Assembly (NCBI GenBank): GCA_009792885.1
Contig: WMCF01000007.1
Span: 11,419,614 to 11,483,613 of the forward strand
DNA: 64,000 nucleotides
Source of the DNA: Eremophila alpestris peregrina
Taxonomy: Eukaryota; Chordata; Aves; Passeriformes; Alaudidae
Reading direction: 5' to 3'
Shown: positions 10,930 through 21,820 of the stretch, piece after piece
Layout: every line of letters starts with the position of its first letter
How positions within the stretch are numbered: position 1 is the first letter of the stretch
Translations under genes and position numbers: made by a program
The notes under the pieces: generated by a model
Databases searched by the model: none
Told to the model about the DNA's origin: nothing
The model's input: only the letters and a program-made list of their open reading frames with translations

Positions 10930-12895
10930 CAAAGCTAAACCACTGGCAATTATAATTGCACAACTGATAAAATACTTCTAGCATGAAGAATGGTGACCTG
11001 CTCTGTGGAGAACCTAGTATTTGCACCAGAAGTTACTAAAGTTGCTCTTAGTTTTATGATGAAAAGCAAGGATGTTTTCTCACAGGCAGAGCTTTAAACA
11101 ATTCATTAGAAACAGTTGTCTGTTCCTTCCACCCATCCTTGTATACTGATTTTATAATCAGCTTTTTCTAGTGCATCATTCATGGGATCAACACTAGTTC
11201 AGGCTAAGATTGATTTAAATGTGCTGCTTGAATTCACTTTTAGTTTCTATTTAATTTTTAAGACTTGTAAGGAGGAAAAAGGATTGCAAAAATAATAAGT
11301 TCTAAATATTTATTTCTATGCTTCCATTTTTGGAGAAATTTTTGAGGATACCACCTATTTTAAATCTGACAGTGTATTTCTGAAGTAGCTTCCAACATTT
11401 CCATGCCTGCATTCAAAATGGAGTACATTAAAAAAAATAATTACGAGTCTAGGACTAATTTATTGAACTGTACTACATTTTATGTTGCAGCATATGAAGA
11501 AATTGCCATAATTACCTTTCCAAAGTACATGTGGACCATGTAAATAGGAATTTAATGTTAACAGTTGTTCTTCATTATTTTTAATCTCCCTGGATGATCA
11601 GAAACAGTAAAGCAACAAAGAGCCTGCAATATACTCAGTGACACCATAATCTGGAAGCACAAAGGGAGGAATATGCTAAATATAGCAGCCCAAATGTTCA
11701 AAACTGCTAACTAAAATTCTAAGGGAGATCATTGCAGGTGTCATTTCAGTGACCAAATAGCTTATTAGAGATGAGTTTCAGTGAGATGAACTCTACAAGA
11801 GCTATATTGTTTGGGTTTTTTGTTGTTTTTTTCTATTGGCCTTGTTGAATAATATTTTTAGCAGTATCATAGTGGTTTAAAACTAACCAAATACTTCGGA
11901 TAAGTTCACATCTATCAATGGGAAAGGAAACTGGATAGAAAGACAAAAATCTTTACAAGGAAACAGAGATAGTTCTCCAGTGACATTTCCTTGGAGACAT
12001 TGTTAGCAGCAGCAAAACTCCCACAGATTGCAGTGATGCAGCCCTGACCACTAAAGCAGTCATCTGAGAAAAACAGTTAAAAACTTCGTTCATGAAAATT
12101 GCCTTCACAGAAACTGAAGTGTGGTTTGTAGTCAATTGTGGGCCCACTACTAACAGATTTCAATGCAACTGTGAAAATAATGAAGATGAAAAATGTGGCA
12201 AACTTAGACCCCAACCCCTTCAAGGTGACCTGAACTCTTAGAGCTCACCAGAGGTACTGGAATCTGTTTTTTCTCCTATTAAAATGGACTTGTCTCCATC
12301 AAATGTATGTTGGTAGTGCATTTCTTCTCCTGTGTGTCTTTGAAGGGGAAAAAAGCAGGCTTTTAAAACTGTTTAGTTATCCATTCTACATTACCCTTTG
12401 ATCAGGCAAGTAAACTGGATGATAATTGAATGAAAGAGGTAAATAGTTTAATGAGGAATGTGGTTAGAGCACTTCTGTTAACAGGAGCTAAGAGTTATTG
12501 ATTACAGGGTGTTCAAGTGTAGCCTTTGGCATCTCATCATCATCATTCTGAATGGACCTTACTAAAAATAGTACCAAGTAAATGTATTGGATAGGATCTA
12601 AGCAGTATTCCTACAAAAAATTGAATGAACTCAGCTTTTTGATATGCCCAGAATTCCATGTTCTTCCCGTTTATTGTGTACCTCCTGTATGTCATTTGGC
12701 CTCGGTGTACCCTAATGCTTTAGCCCATTGTCTGTGTGCCATGTGAGAATGCCAGGGTACACAGTATGTATTTATCCAAAGCCTAATTTCCCATATTCTT
12801 TGTTCTGTTGGAAGTGTAGGGAAGGCCAGAATGGAAGAAATGACACACTTTGTAAGAGACACACACTGGCCATCTGGGACTTTTTCCCATAGATA

Positions 12896-13513
12896 CTACA
12901 GATTTCTTAGGAGAACCTTTATCAGTGTACTATAGCATACTATACATCCAAATCCCAAAAGCTGCCAGGAGGTCAGTTTGGATAGCAAAGTAGATCGAGG
13001 ACTTAACACACTTCTTATACTTACACTTTTACTTGACTTAGAAGATTGAGGAGGAAAGAAATTTTGGTGAATTGTGCCTTGTCTTCCTGGGACTTGCCAA
13101 AAAGGGCTTGACTTCACTAAAATAGAAAAGATTTGTGTGGCTAGCTCTGTTATGAATTGCAATACAGACAGCTGACAAAAATCACCCTTGGTTTTATTTA
13201 ATCCTAGTATTGAATAATAGATTAGAAGAAAAGCAGCTGTAGTGTTGAGAAGCCTAGGTTTAGTATAACATCTGCTGATGATACTGATCAAGCCAAGGAT
13301 GATCAAAGTTGTAGAAGTCTTACAGAAGTGCAGGGCTATACAGCAGTAAGTTTGCAGCAGGTCAGTGGTAAATGGGAAGAAAAGGAGGTGCTTCCCTTCA
13401 CACTCAGACAGGAGTAAAGCATAAGCAGTACAGCTCCTCCATTTATATGTGGTAGAACAAAACTGCATAAACAAAATTTCATACTCAGTGAAAATCTGAG
13501 GGGCAAATAGCAT
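12896..13513 (-). other. Unrecognised 205-codon open reading frame
   Basis: The minus strand is open from an ATG at 13513-13511 to a stop at 12898-12896, and the same frame stays open upstream to 13552. The predicted product is hydrophobic and Cys/Ser/Leu-rich, with possible membrane-like stretches (for example ALHFCKTSTTLIILGLISII). It ends in a Ser/Lys-rich part and a second hydrophobic patch. I recognise no family, signal peptide or domain. The ATG has an A at -3. It lies antisense to the putative GABRA4 3' UTR. Chance is the leading explanation, although the length is uncommon for this base composition. Confidence 0.15.
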
Positions 13514-13605
13514 TATGGAGGTCAGTATTAACCACCAGACACCAACCCCCAAAAAACAGGGGGAAAATATCCATGAAAAAATTTAAATAGCAGTAGCATC
13601 TTTTA

Positions 13606-13636
13606 AATTTATTTATTTGTTTGTTTATTTATTTTT
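13606..13636 (+). repeat. (ATTT)n / (GTTT)n simple repeat
   Basis: A run of ATTT and GTTT units forms a low-complexity tract. If transcribed as 3' UTR it would also read as a cluster of ATTTA pentamers. Confidence 0.8.
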
Positions 13637-15961
13637 TCAAGTCCTTGTGTTTCTTTCACTGTGGGCTTCCAAGGTGAGTTTACATTTTTTTAAGAATCTC
13701 TACTGGTATCCAGTGACACCAATATATGTTTTTCATTTCCATCAGTGCACTTTAAACAGGAAGTTTACTGGAAGAAAAAATGTGCCGTTTTGAAAGAGTC
13801 TGATATGTGCTAATTTGTACAATCTTCATTTGTAGGCCTCTCCTCAGAGTCAAGATGTAGCTATTTTGGAGAATGTGAGTGTGGTGAGAGTTTCAGCGTG
13901 TTCTGAGTAAATCAGACTCTGAAAGTAAATTTTTTTGCCACATCCCAGGCAAGTGAGAGTAGTGCGAAGTACAGAGCACCCTGTAAAGATCTCTCTTTGC
14001 TAATGTTATATTCTGTGTTAACTGGAGGGAGGGAAAAATGCAATTATTGTAAAATTGATAGAATTTGCAAAACATACTTTGTTTTCACATGAGTTAGAAA
14101 TGTGGTAGGTATTTATTTCAGAATTGAATAGCATTGTCTTCTAGACCATAACTTACTGCATCAAAAAGTATCTCATAGACTTTCTTATGCTTTTTGTATT
14201 CCACTAGAAAGGATTAAAAAAAAACCCCAACAGAGCAATTAATATCCATTGCAGTTCACTATATTTTTTGGTTATAGTTCTATTTTCATTTTCTTGTGCA
14301 AGAGGAATTGAGAGCATGATGGCTTCTTCAAAATAAAAATAACAGCAAAACAAAAGCCTTGGAGATTCCCTTTTTTTAGAAAACTTGCCAAACTCCCATC
14401 AATTTTTGAATGCTTTTTTAAAAAAACAGCATAGTTTTAACATTTAAAAATACTTATGCTGTTGCAGCCTGGATACAAATATACATCTATCCCCTGAAAT
14501 AATATATTTCCCTGAATTTTAAGGAGGCAAACTCAAGATGCACTTGCTATTAATTCTGTATTGAAAGAGTACCTTTCTGGATGGAAAACACCATTTGAGG
14601 TAGGCATATTTTTATTACTATCCTCATATAACTATTTTCAAGAAAAAGATCTGGAGGAATAGCACAAAGATCTGGGTTATTTCCTGCTGGTCATCTTACT
14701 GTTGTGTCAACATTTGCTTAGTGTTTTTGTGAATGCTGTATCCAGGTTGCTGTTAACTGACACAGCAATCTATGGATGATCTGGTGACATAAAGAAACAC
14801 TGAAGGAAATAATTGTTTGTGAATATGTTTTCATCCTTGGAAAAAACTTAGCTGAAGTTTGGTAGAAGAAGCAGATGACAGTATGAAGCACTCAGCTGTA
14901 CTTCTGAGCTCAATACACTGAAAAATTTATTCGAGTACTGCTTTGTCTTGCATCATCATCTTGTCTGGTGTCTCATCTCCATGGTAAGTAAAACTGCTAT
15001 GAGGATGGAGGACTCAGAAGTAAAGAACTTCTACAAATATTTCTTTAGAGTTGTTTTGAAATATGAGATAGCTAGCCTTATTACTAACAGTAACTTCACA
15101 GGATGCTTTATATTTACAAGCTTGAAAATATCCTTTTTTTAGGATGTACCAGGTTGTAATAAACAGGTGATTCTGTATGTATTTAATTTTTTATTGATTT
15201 GTGGCAACATTCTCTATCACCAGACAGGTGGTGGTGATTTGAGGTGTTTCAGATAACCAGAGTTCTTGAGGAATTACTTTCAAATATTTGTTTCATAGAT
15301 ACATGATTTTGCAAATCAATACCAGCAGTGCTTTTGTGGTGAAAATTAATCCACCTGTGAAAAATCCTGGTCTTGAATGCTCAACCCATATCTGAAGGGC
15401 TGACGAAGCAGATTGAGCAAGGCAGGAGTCAGGGCATGTTTATTCTGAGAGGCTTCTGAATTGGAGCTGTCTTATGTCCTGCCATTCTCTGAAGCAGTCT
15501 GCACCAGAGAGACTACAAGCAGAATCCATGGGCTTTTTGCAATCTTTTTTTAAGACCCCACCATAAAACTGTATTACTGTTGAGTGCCCTCAACTCCTTT
15601 ATTGCCTTTCTTTGTGTGTGGGGAAGTATCTCAGTGCTTGTGGGGGAGCAGGCTAAAATAACTTGCCTAGCTAAACCCCCAATTTTGTCTTGTTTCCTTT
15701 TGGCTGGTTAGTAGTAGTGGGATCTGTCTGATCTGGCTCCCATCTTAGTGCTCGTGCAAGGGAGGGCATGAGGAGCCTGAATTGATGCTTTGAGCTGGGT
15801 TAGTGCTGGTGTGAAACCACAGTCTGAGGATTCTCATCTTACCTCCACTGTCATTCAAACAGAGGCTCTCTCAGGCTTTCTCAAACCTCCGGTGCCCCCT
15901 GTGGTCATTTCTCCTCCACAAAGGCGATTTTGTGAATTATATCAGTGACAAATCGTGGACT

Positions 15962-16008
15962 AAAAAAAAAACCAAAAAAACCCAAAAAAACCACAAAAAA
16001 CCAAAAAC
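15962..16008. repeat. A-rich low-complexity tract with CC/CCC interruptions
   Basis: Runs of 5-9 A are separated by C, CC or CCC. It yields a Phe/Gly/Val-rich artefactual frame on the minus strand. Confidence 0.85.
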
Positions 16009-17665
16009 TGAAAAAAGAGGCCAGAATTTTTGAAAGAGCCAAAATCAATGAAGTCATTTGAAGAGAGAGAAAGGGAAGGGAAAACATGAGTATGGATTAA
16101 AAATTTCATTTCTTGCTACCGAGCAATTATTTTAAGATATGTTCTATTAAAGGTACTAGAACTGCATCTGGCAGGAAACAGCAGAGAAATAATTATTTCT
16201 TCATTAGAAGTATAATGAGAAAGTAATAAAGAAAAGTGTCTAATGTCCTATTATAAACATTTGTGTTCCATTGAAGCTGTTTTCAAAAATGGTATTTTCA
16301 TTGTCAGCCAGAAAGAATTAGGAGACAGAATGGGAAAGGAAAAAGAATGAGTTTTATTAAGTATTACTGTTTCCCTTTGTTTTAGAACATTTCTCAACCA
16401 AAAATGTAAACAGTAAAATTTTTAAAAAATGTTTCTGGAGCTCTACATATTTAATTTTCAGTAATGAGGCACTTCGGAATGTTTAGCATTTAACTTGCTT
16501 TATATTTAAGGGACTAAATAGAGAGCATGCTGTCTCTGATTTAATTCAGTTATCAGAGGGGATGTGGGTGAAGAAAACAGCTTTCATTACAGTAACAACC
16601 AGGTTTTTTTAAAGTATCATGCTTTCCTACTAAATCTGAAGACTTCATTCTTGTACCTGTGTTCACAGGAGCTGTTTAGTGCTGAGCATTTCTGGTAATC
16701 CAGTCAGTGCCACAGCTTGTGGGCTGCACCTGCATTTAAAGTTGCCATGTCTGAAAATGTGCTTGCACACCTTGGCACTTGCACAGCACGGATCCCACCA
16801 AAGGCAAAGGTGTGTGTGTGTAGCCCCATGTGGGTGCATGAGAGCTGTTATGTTGCTCATGTGAGAAGGTGGGAGTCTGTGGTCAGAAACAGAGGGTAAG
16901 GAGAGTGTGACTGCCTCTCTCAGAGGCTGAGCAGAGCTTATATTGGATTAAGCCACTTATGAAAATGCCCCCTAAACTCTTTTACAAATAGACAGCTTAG
17001 GAGCAAGCTGAGTGCAATGTGGAATTCGACTCCAACTGCAAATCCTGCCCGAGGATCAGCACAGTTAATCTCCCCTAAGGTTTCTGATGCTGTGGCTAGA
17101 AGACTGAAGAGATGTGAGGTGGCTCCTGCTGCCAGCTGGAATGCCTTCATGTTGCTGTGCATCCAAGCTGTCCTGTAGTGCAAACAGGGTCTTTGGAGTA
17201 GTGGGGGTGGAATGGAAAGTACTTCTTTGGAGTACAAAATAGGGCAGAATGAAAACTTCCTTCAGATCAGCACTGCTCATATGCACTGTGACAGCACAGA
17301 ACGTCCCAAAGGAGCACCAAGTTGTGTTGCAGTCTTGTCTTCCCCTTGCCTATCTGCTACCTGTTTTGAAATGGAGAGTGGTGGGAATGGCACATCCAGG
17401 TCTGGGAATGAAACAGAAGATGCTGCTGCCTGGTAAGTACCCACAGTCTCCTGCCAGTGCCTTGAGGGCCTTCCCAGAGACAGAACTGCATCACTGACTT
17501 TTTTGTAGGTATAATCATTATACCCCTGCCATCTCTTGTAATGTAAACATTGGATAAGGGGGGGTTTCTCTTTGACGCTCCATTTGGCCGCGTAATTTAG
17601 CACATTTCTTCATTTTGTTGAAGAATTGTGAAGAAGAAAATCAAGCTGAATTCTTCTCTTTTTTT

Positions 17666-17670
<5 letters not shown>

Positions 17671-17743
<73 letters not shown>
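17671..17743. repeat. Uninterrupted poly(T) tract of 73 bases
   Basis: Counted directly: 30 T at 17671-17700 and 43 T at 17701-17743. It is preceded by T-rich sequence with a single AC interruption at 17669-17670. Read on the minus strand it is a poly(A), but no AATAAA precedes it within about 40 bases (checked in 17744-17790). It is therefore not clearly the tail of a retrocopy. The overlapping poly-Phe frame at 17628-17837 is an artefact. Confidence 0.9.
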
Positions 17744-17747
<4 letters not shown>

Positions 17748-20095
17748 GGTTTCCTCATCTGCACACATGGAAATCATAAGCTCCATTGCAAACTTCAGGA
17801 AGGTAGGAAACACTTCTATGCAAACTTCTGTCTATGAATATCTCACAAAGGTAGCTTTTGTTTTTAAATAAAATCTCTAAGGTGGGGAATAGTTAGTAAA
17901 AACTTTAAAAATAAATAAAACTTTTAAATACAAAAGTATTTTCTCTGTACTGAAAATGTGAATTTAATTTGTGGACATTTCACTTAGGAAGGTAAGGTGA
18001 AATGTATGTGGGTTTTCTGCTAAGCTAAACCAGGTGCTTAGCTGTGGGATACTCAGTAGCTATTTCATAAATACATGGATTGCATTTTTTCTGCTTTGGA
18101 GAATGTGGAAACTATATATGAACAGAAGGTGGGAAAATTCTGTGGGGATGTTTTAAAAGGCTACTTTTCACTTCCTTTCTGGCTCTCATATGCATAAATA
18201 TAGTGAAACCAGATAAGTGAGTGGAAAAAGACGTTCTTTGATCTTCACATTCTCAGTCGATCCTACTGAGTATGCAATTAACCGGCTTCCCTGTATTCTT
18301 CTGAGTTTTCTTTCTGCTATGCCATGGGTGAACTGTGGTAGACCTAGGAATTTTTTGGTTCAGTTCATCAGTCCAGTTAGGAGGGCAATCAGTGCTGGCC
18401 TTACAGAGTTAGGAGCATGTTTTTGTAAGTGATGGAGCAATCTGTTCAGCAGGAGAAAGCATCCCAGTTCTGCATAAGAACAGCTGAGGCATTTTGCTGA
18501 AGTAAAATGTAAGAGTTGGATTAGGCTTAAGGACTGCTCATTAGCAGTTTTAAACTTCCCCAGTGAACAATCTAAACCTACTCTTTTGGCATCTTCTGCT
18601 ACTTTTGCACTGTTTTGATTTATTTGTTCAAGTTCAGTCCCTGAGTTTGCTCCTTTGCCTTGTGGCTGAGGTGAGGAGCAGCAGTTTCAGGGATGGTGTG
18701 GGATTCCCACGCCTTCCCTTTAGCCATGGGCTCTCTAGGCATCACATCTCCATCACCAGCTGGACAGCAGAATCTGGGCAGGGAGAGGATGTGCATCCAT
18801 GCCAGTGGCAGATAAACCCTGGCAGTCAAGCAGCAAGGCACAGTGTGAGTAGGGTTGGAGTCCTAAAGTAGGATGTGTAAGGATTTTTGGGAGGGCTTCA
18901 AGATCCAGTGCTAATGCAGTGGCAAAAACCAATTCTGGCTGCTTGAAATACAGGTCAGTTGTAGAACAGACAAAAGCTTTTCAGGTTTTGAAGTTTTCTG
19001 GATGACTTCTAGCACTTCCAGCCCACTTGTGCTCTGTGCTGCATCACTAGCCAGCATACGGAGCAGAGACAGGATGTTAAAGGTCTATCTGCAGGCACAG
19101 TATTTACTTGCTAGCAGTAAGTAAATAAGGTGCCTAGAAGTTGCCTTGGGTACCTTTTTCTCCTCACCTCTACCTATCACCCTTGCACTCTGCCAGTCCT
19201 GCCAGTTCTGATAGTCCACACTGCTGGGGCACTTCAGTGAGCTATTAAAATCAGTCCGTGTAACAAATGATGTGGAGCATCCTTTCTTTCACTCTTTCTA
19301 CTCAAAAATTCACGGTTGAGAGGCAGACTGGGAGATATCAACTTCTGTGTTGATTCAAGGTTTAAGACCTGTACCAACTGAGGAACCAGAACACACACAA
19401 AAAAGGAATTTATATGCGATGTGAAGCAGCTGCTATATCTTGTGTCATTTTAAAGCTGAAAATTAAGTTAAAAAAAAAAAGATGGTATTTATTGATATTT
19501 TGTTTTCCTGTAAACTTTTCTTTTCCTGAGAAAAGACAAAACATCTGGTTAGTCTTAGACGCTGCAAGGAAGAGTCCTAGTGAAAAATATGAAGCTTTTG
19601 GAACTACTTTAATCTTTTTTTCCCTGTAAAAGTAGTGGCATGCAGAAAATACACACTTAAAGCAAGCATATTAAAAATGCTTTTTAAACACCCCTATAGG
19701 AAAGACCTGTCTTCTCTGTCAGTAACTTACTACTTCTGCAATATGTGACTGTCCTAGATACATGTTGCAAGAGTTCCTGTACCAGGCCAAATTCTGATGT
19801 TTATCCCTTTGTATTGACTCATACATGGGGAAAAAATTGAAAGGAAATCAAAACAAGGGAAGCCTTTGGTTGAATTCTTTTACACTATTCTTGGTGCACA
19901 TTTTAGTTGCATGGAACAATGTGGCTGGGAAGATTTGAAGAATCAGAGGTTAACTAAATTATTTGAATTATATGTTCAATGCTGGTCACCTGACTATACT
20001 AACAAACTTAAAAGGTGGTTTGATAGCTGTCAACTTGTTTTGCTATTGTGCAGCTTAACTGTTACCTTCCTGTATTATGAACATCTATGTATTTG
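17744..20095. other. Non-coding stretch, possible distal 3' UTR
   Basis: AT-rich, with no transposon recognised and no exon with splice-site support. A 100-codon frame at 19866-20168 opens with TTG and shows no family signature. It immediately precedes the candidate distal polyadenylation signal and is best read as non-coding. Confidence 0.5.
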
Positions 20096-20098
20096 GAA

Positions 20099-20179
20099 AA
20101 TAAATCCATCTTGCAAGAAAGATTGTGCAAAAAAATTGTTCCTATTATACTCCAGTGTATATTGCTGATGTCAAATAAA
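20099..20179 (+). terminator. GABRA4: Candidate distal polyadenylation signals
   Basis: AATAAA occurs at 20099-20104 and again at 20174-20179. The second is followed within 10-45 bases by GTGAGAG, TTGTC, TTTCT and TTGTGG words, a T/G-rich arrangement typical of a downstream cleavage element. Mammalian GABRA4 mRNAs are known to have a very long 3' UTR, so an end about 11.4 kb after the stop codon is plausible. The link to GABRA4 is inference. Confidence 0.4.
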
Positions 20180-21797
20180 ATACAATTGTGAGAGTTCTTA
20201 AACAGTTGTCTTTCTAATTGTGGCCTGAAGCAGAAAGAGGAAGGAATACAGTAAGCCCCTTTAATATAGACTCTCCTGAAATAATTGCTCTAACATTGAT
20301 GCTAGCTAAATGATTCCATCAACCTGATGTTTTACATATGATAAAGGGATGGGTTTCATGAGCAATATGATGAATGTTAATCTGCTTTATTATTTATTAA
20401 GATGGCAAACCAGTCTACTGATGTATCATTGTCATGATGTATCTCACTATGTCATCAAGCTAAAAGCTTAATGAATTACCTTGCCTCTCTCACAGCAGCA
20501 GAAACAAACAATGCGCTCATTAGCAATGCTCACTTTCTTATCTAATTTCTTTATTTTTTATTCCTGTGAGGTAATCTAAGAGCACTTCCTTCTTGCCTTA
20601 CCTACCAACAGACCATTTGTCAGCTGCTCCATTTCTTTACATGACCTGAAGTGATTTTCTATTGTTCTGTGCTTGGGCCTGGCAAAGCTTCTGTACATTA
20701 GAAACCATCGACTTGTAAAAACTGTGCTTCAGCAAAAATGAACCACAGCTTGTGACAAATACGTGTATAGAGGCATGTCTGGAGAAATCATTTTAGTATG
20801 AGTAGTGGCCCATGCTAAGCAGGGAGTGGGGAACCCAAATTGTGTGTGGCCAGGACCATCAAATCTCTTTGCAGGCTGGGTTGAAAGCTGTCAGGAAGGC
20901 TTACAGTGCTGCAAAGTGCTGTAATTGCTGCCTGCTTCAGGGACAGATGTTGATGCCACGAAATCTGCTATGTTTGACAACCACAGCTAGATCATAGATT
21001 TGGAGGCTACAGCCCTTTCTCCTAGCTTCTGTGGCTGTCATTTTTAAGCCTGTAGCACAAATTAGTCATACATGCTGCTGCTGCCACTTAATGTTACATG
21101 GCAAGATGCTACCTACCTCACATCTCACATTTTTGCTCACATCACTTGCATTGCTTAGAAGGGGATTTCTGCTGTTAGGTTATAGTTGAGGCCTGCTTGG
21201 CATCCAAGGAGAGTTTCAGTGGATGCTGGGGTCAGGTTTTATGTAACTCAGAACTATGGCTGCAGGTTGTATAAGAGGAATTCAGTCTGCAGGCTGAAAA
21301 TTATCAGTAACTTTACCTGGGCTGGTGAAAAACAAATTTAAATTAAATTTTTAATACCACTTTGTGTACTGGGTGTGATTAATACTTCCTAAAAGCACTA
21401 GATCAATTTCTGGTAGTTGGGAGCATGAGACTTCTGTTGTATATACTTTCAGTTTGGGTTTAAGGGAATTGAGCCTATGTTTTCTGTCTGAATGGTCTTA
21501 CTGTGGGCCCATCAAATGCCTGCAGTTGAGCTGGATTTTCAGTCAAATTCCCATTAAAATATGTTCACATTTATATGTAATACTTAGTATTTCTCCTAAG
21601 AGAAAAAACACTGTTGAGGAGGACTCGGTTGTGGAAGTCAGGTTCTGGCTTTTTGCCTACAGCTGCCTTCTGCCCTTTTTCCTCCTTGCCTTCTGCAGGG
21701 ATAGTCTCAGATTTGTATTATGAAATTTGTATTTGGATGCTCTTTTGGAATGGCCCTGGAGAAGACACAATTTAAGTATGCTGTTACTTGAATAAAA

Positions 21798-21820
21798 ATC
21801 TTGGTCTCAAAGACCAAGAT
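21798..21820. repeat. Perfect 10-bp inverted repeat with 3-nt loop
   Basis: ATCTTGGTCT (21798-21807), loop CAA, AGACCAAGAT (21811-21820). An AATAAA sits just upstream at 21791-21796. It could form a tight hairpin in RNA on either strand. Confidence 0.85.

Larger units (their letters stand above)
8757..10960 (+). other. GABRA4: GABRA4 3' untranslated region, proximal part
   Basis: Sequence directly after the stop codon is AT-rich, repeat-free and without coding signal, as expected for a 3' UTR. It contains an AU-rich element near 9570 and C-rich and T-rich patches around 9680-9715. A 128-codon frame beginning at the ATG at 9541 is rich in Phe from T-runs and has no homology signature; I do not call it a gene. 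Where the transcript ends cannot be read with certainty; candidate signals are listed separately. Confidence 0.7.
10961..17660. other. Non-coding stretch, possible distal 3' UTR of GABRA4
   Basis: AT-rich DNA with no recognised transposon. It contains a Pumilio-like word TGTAAATA at 11539-11546 and an (ATTT)n tract near 13606-13636. It also holds an A/C-rich low-complexity tract at 15962-16008 and the long minus-strand reading frame listed separately. If the polyadenylation pair near 20.1 kb is used, all of this is 3' UTR; otherwise it is intergenic. Confidence 0.5.

Noticed and set aside
17628..17837. 69-codon frame with a long poly-Phe core
   Set aside because: It is produced by the 73-base poly(T); no gene signal remains outside the homopolymer.
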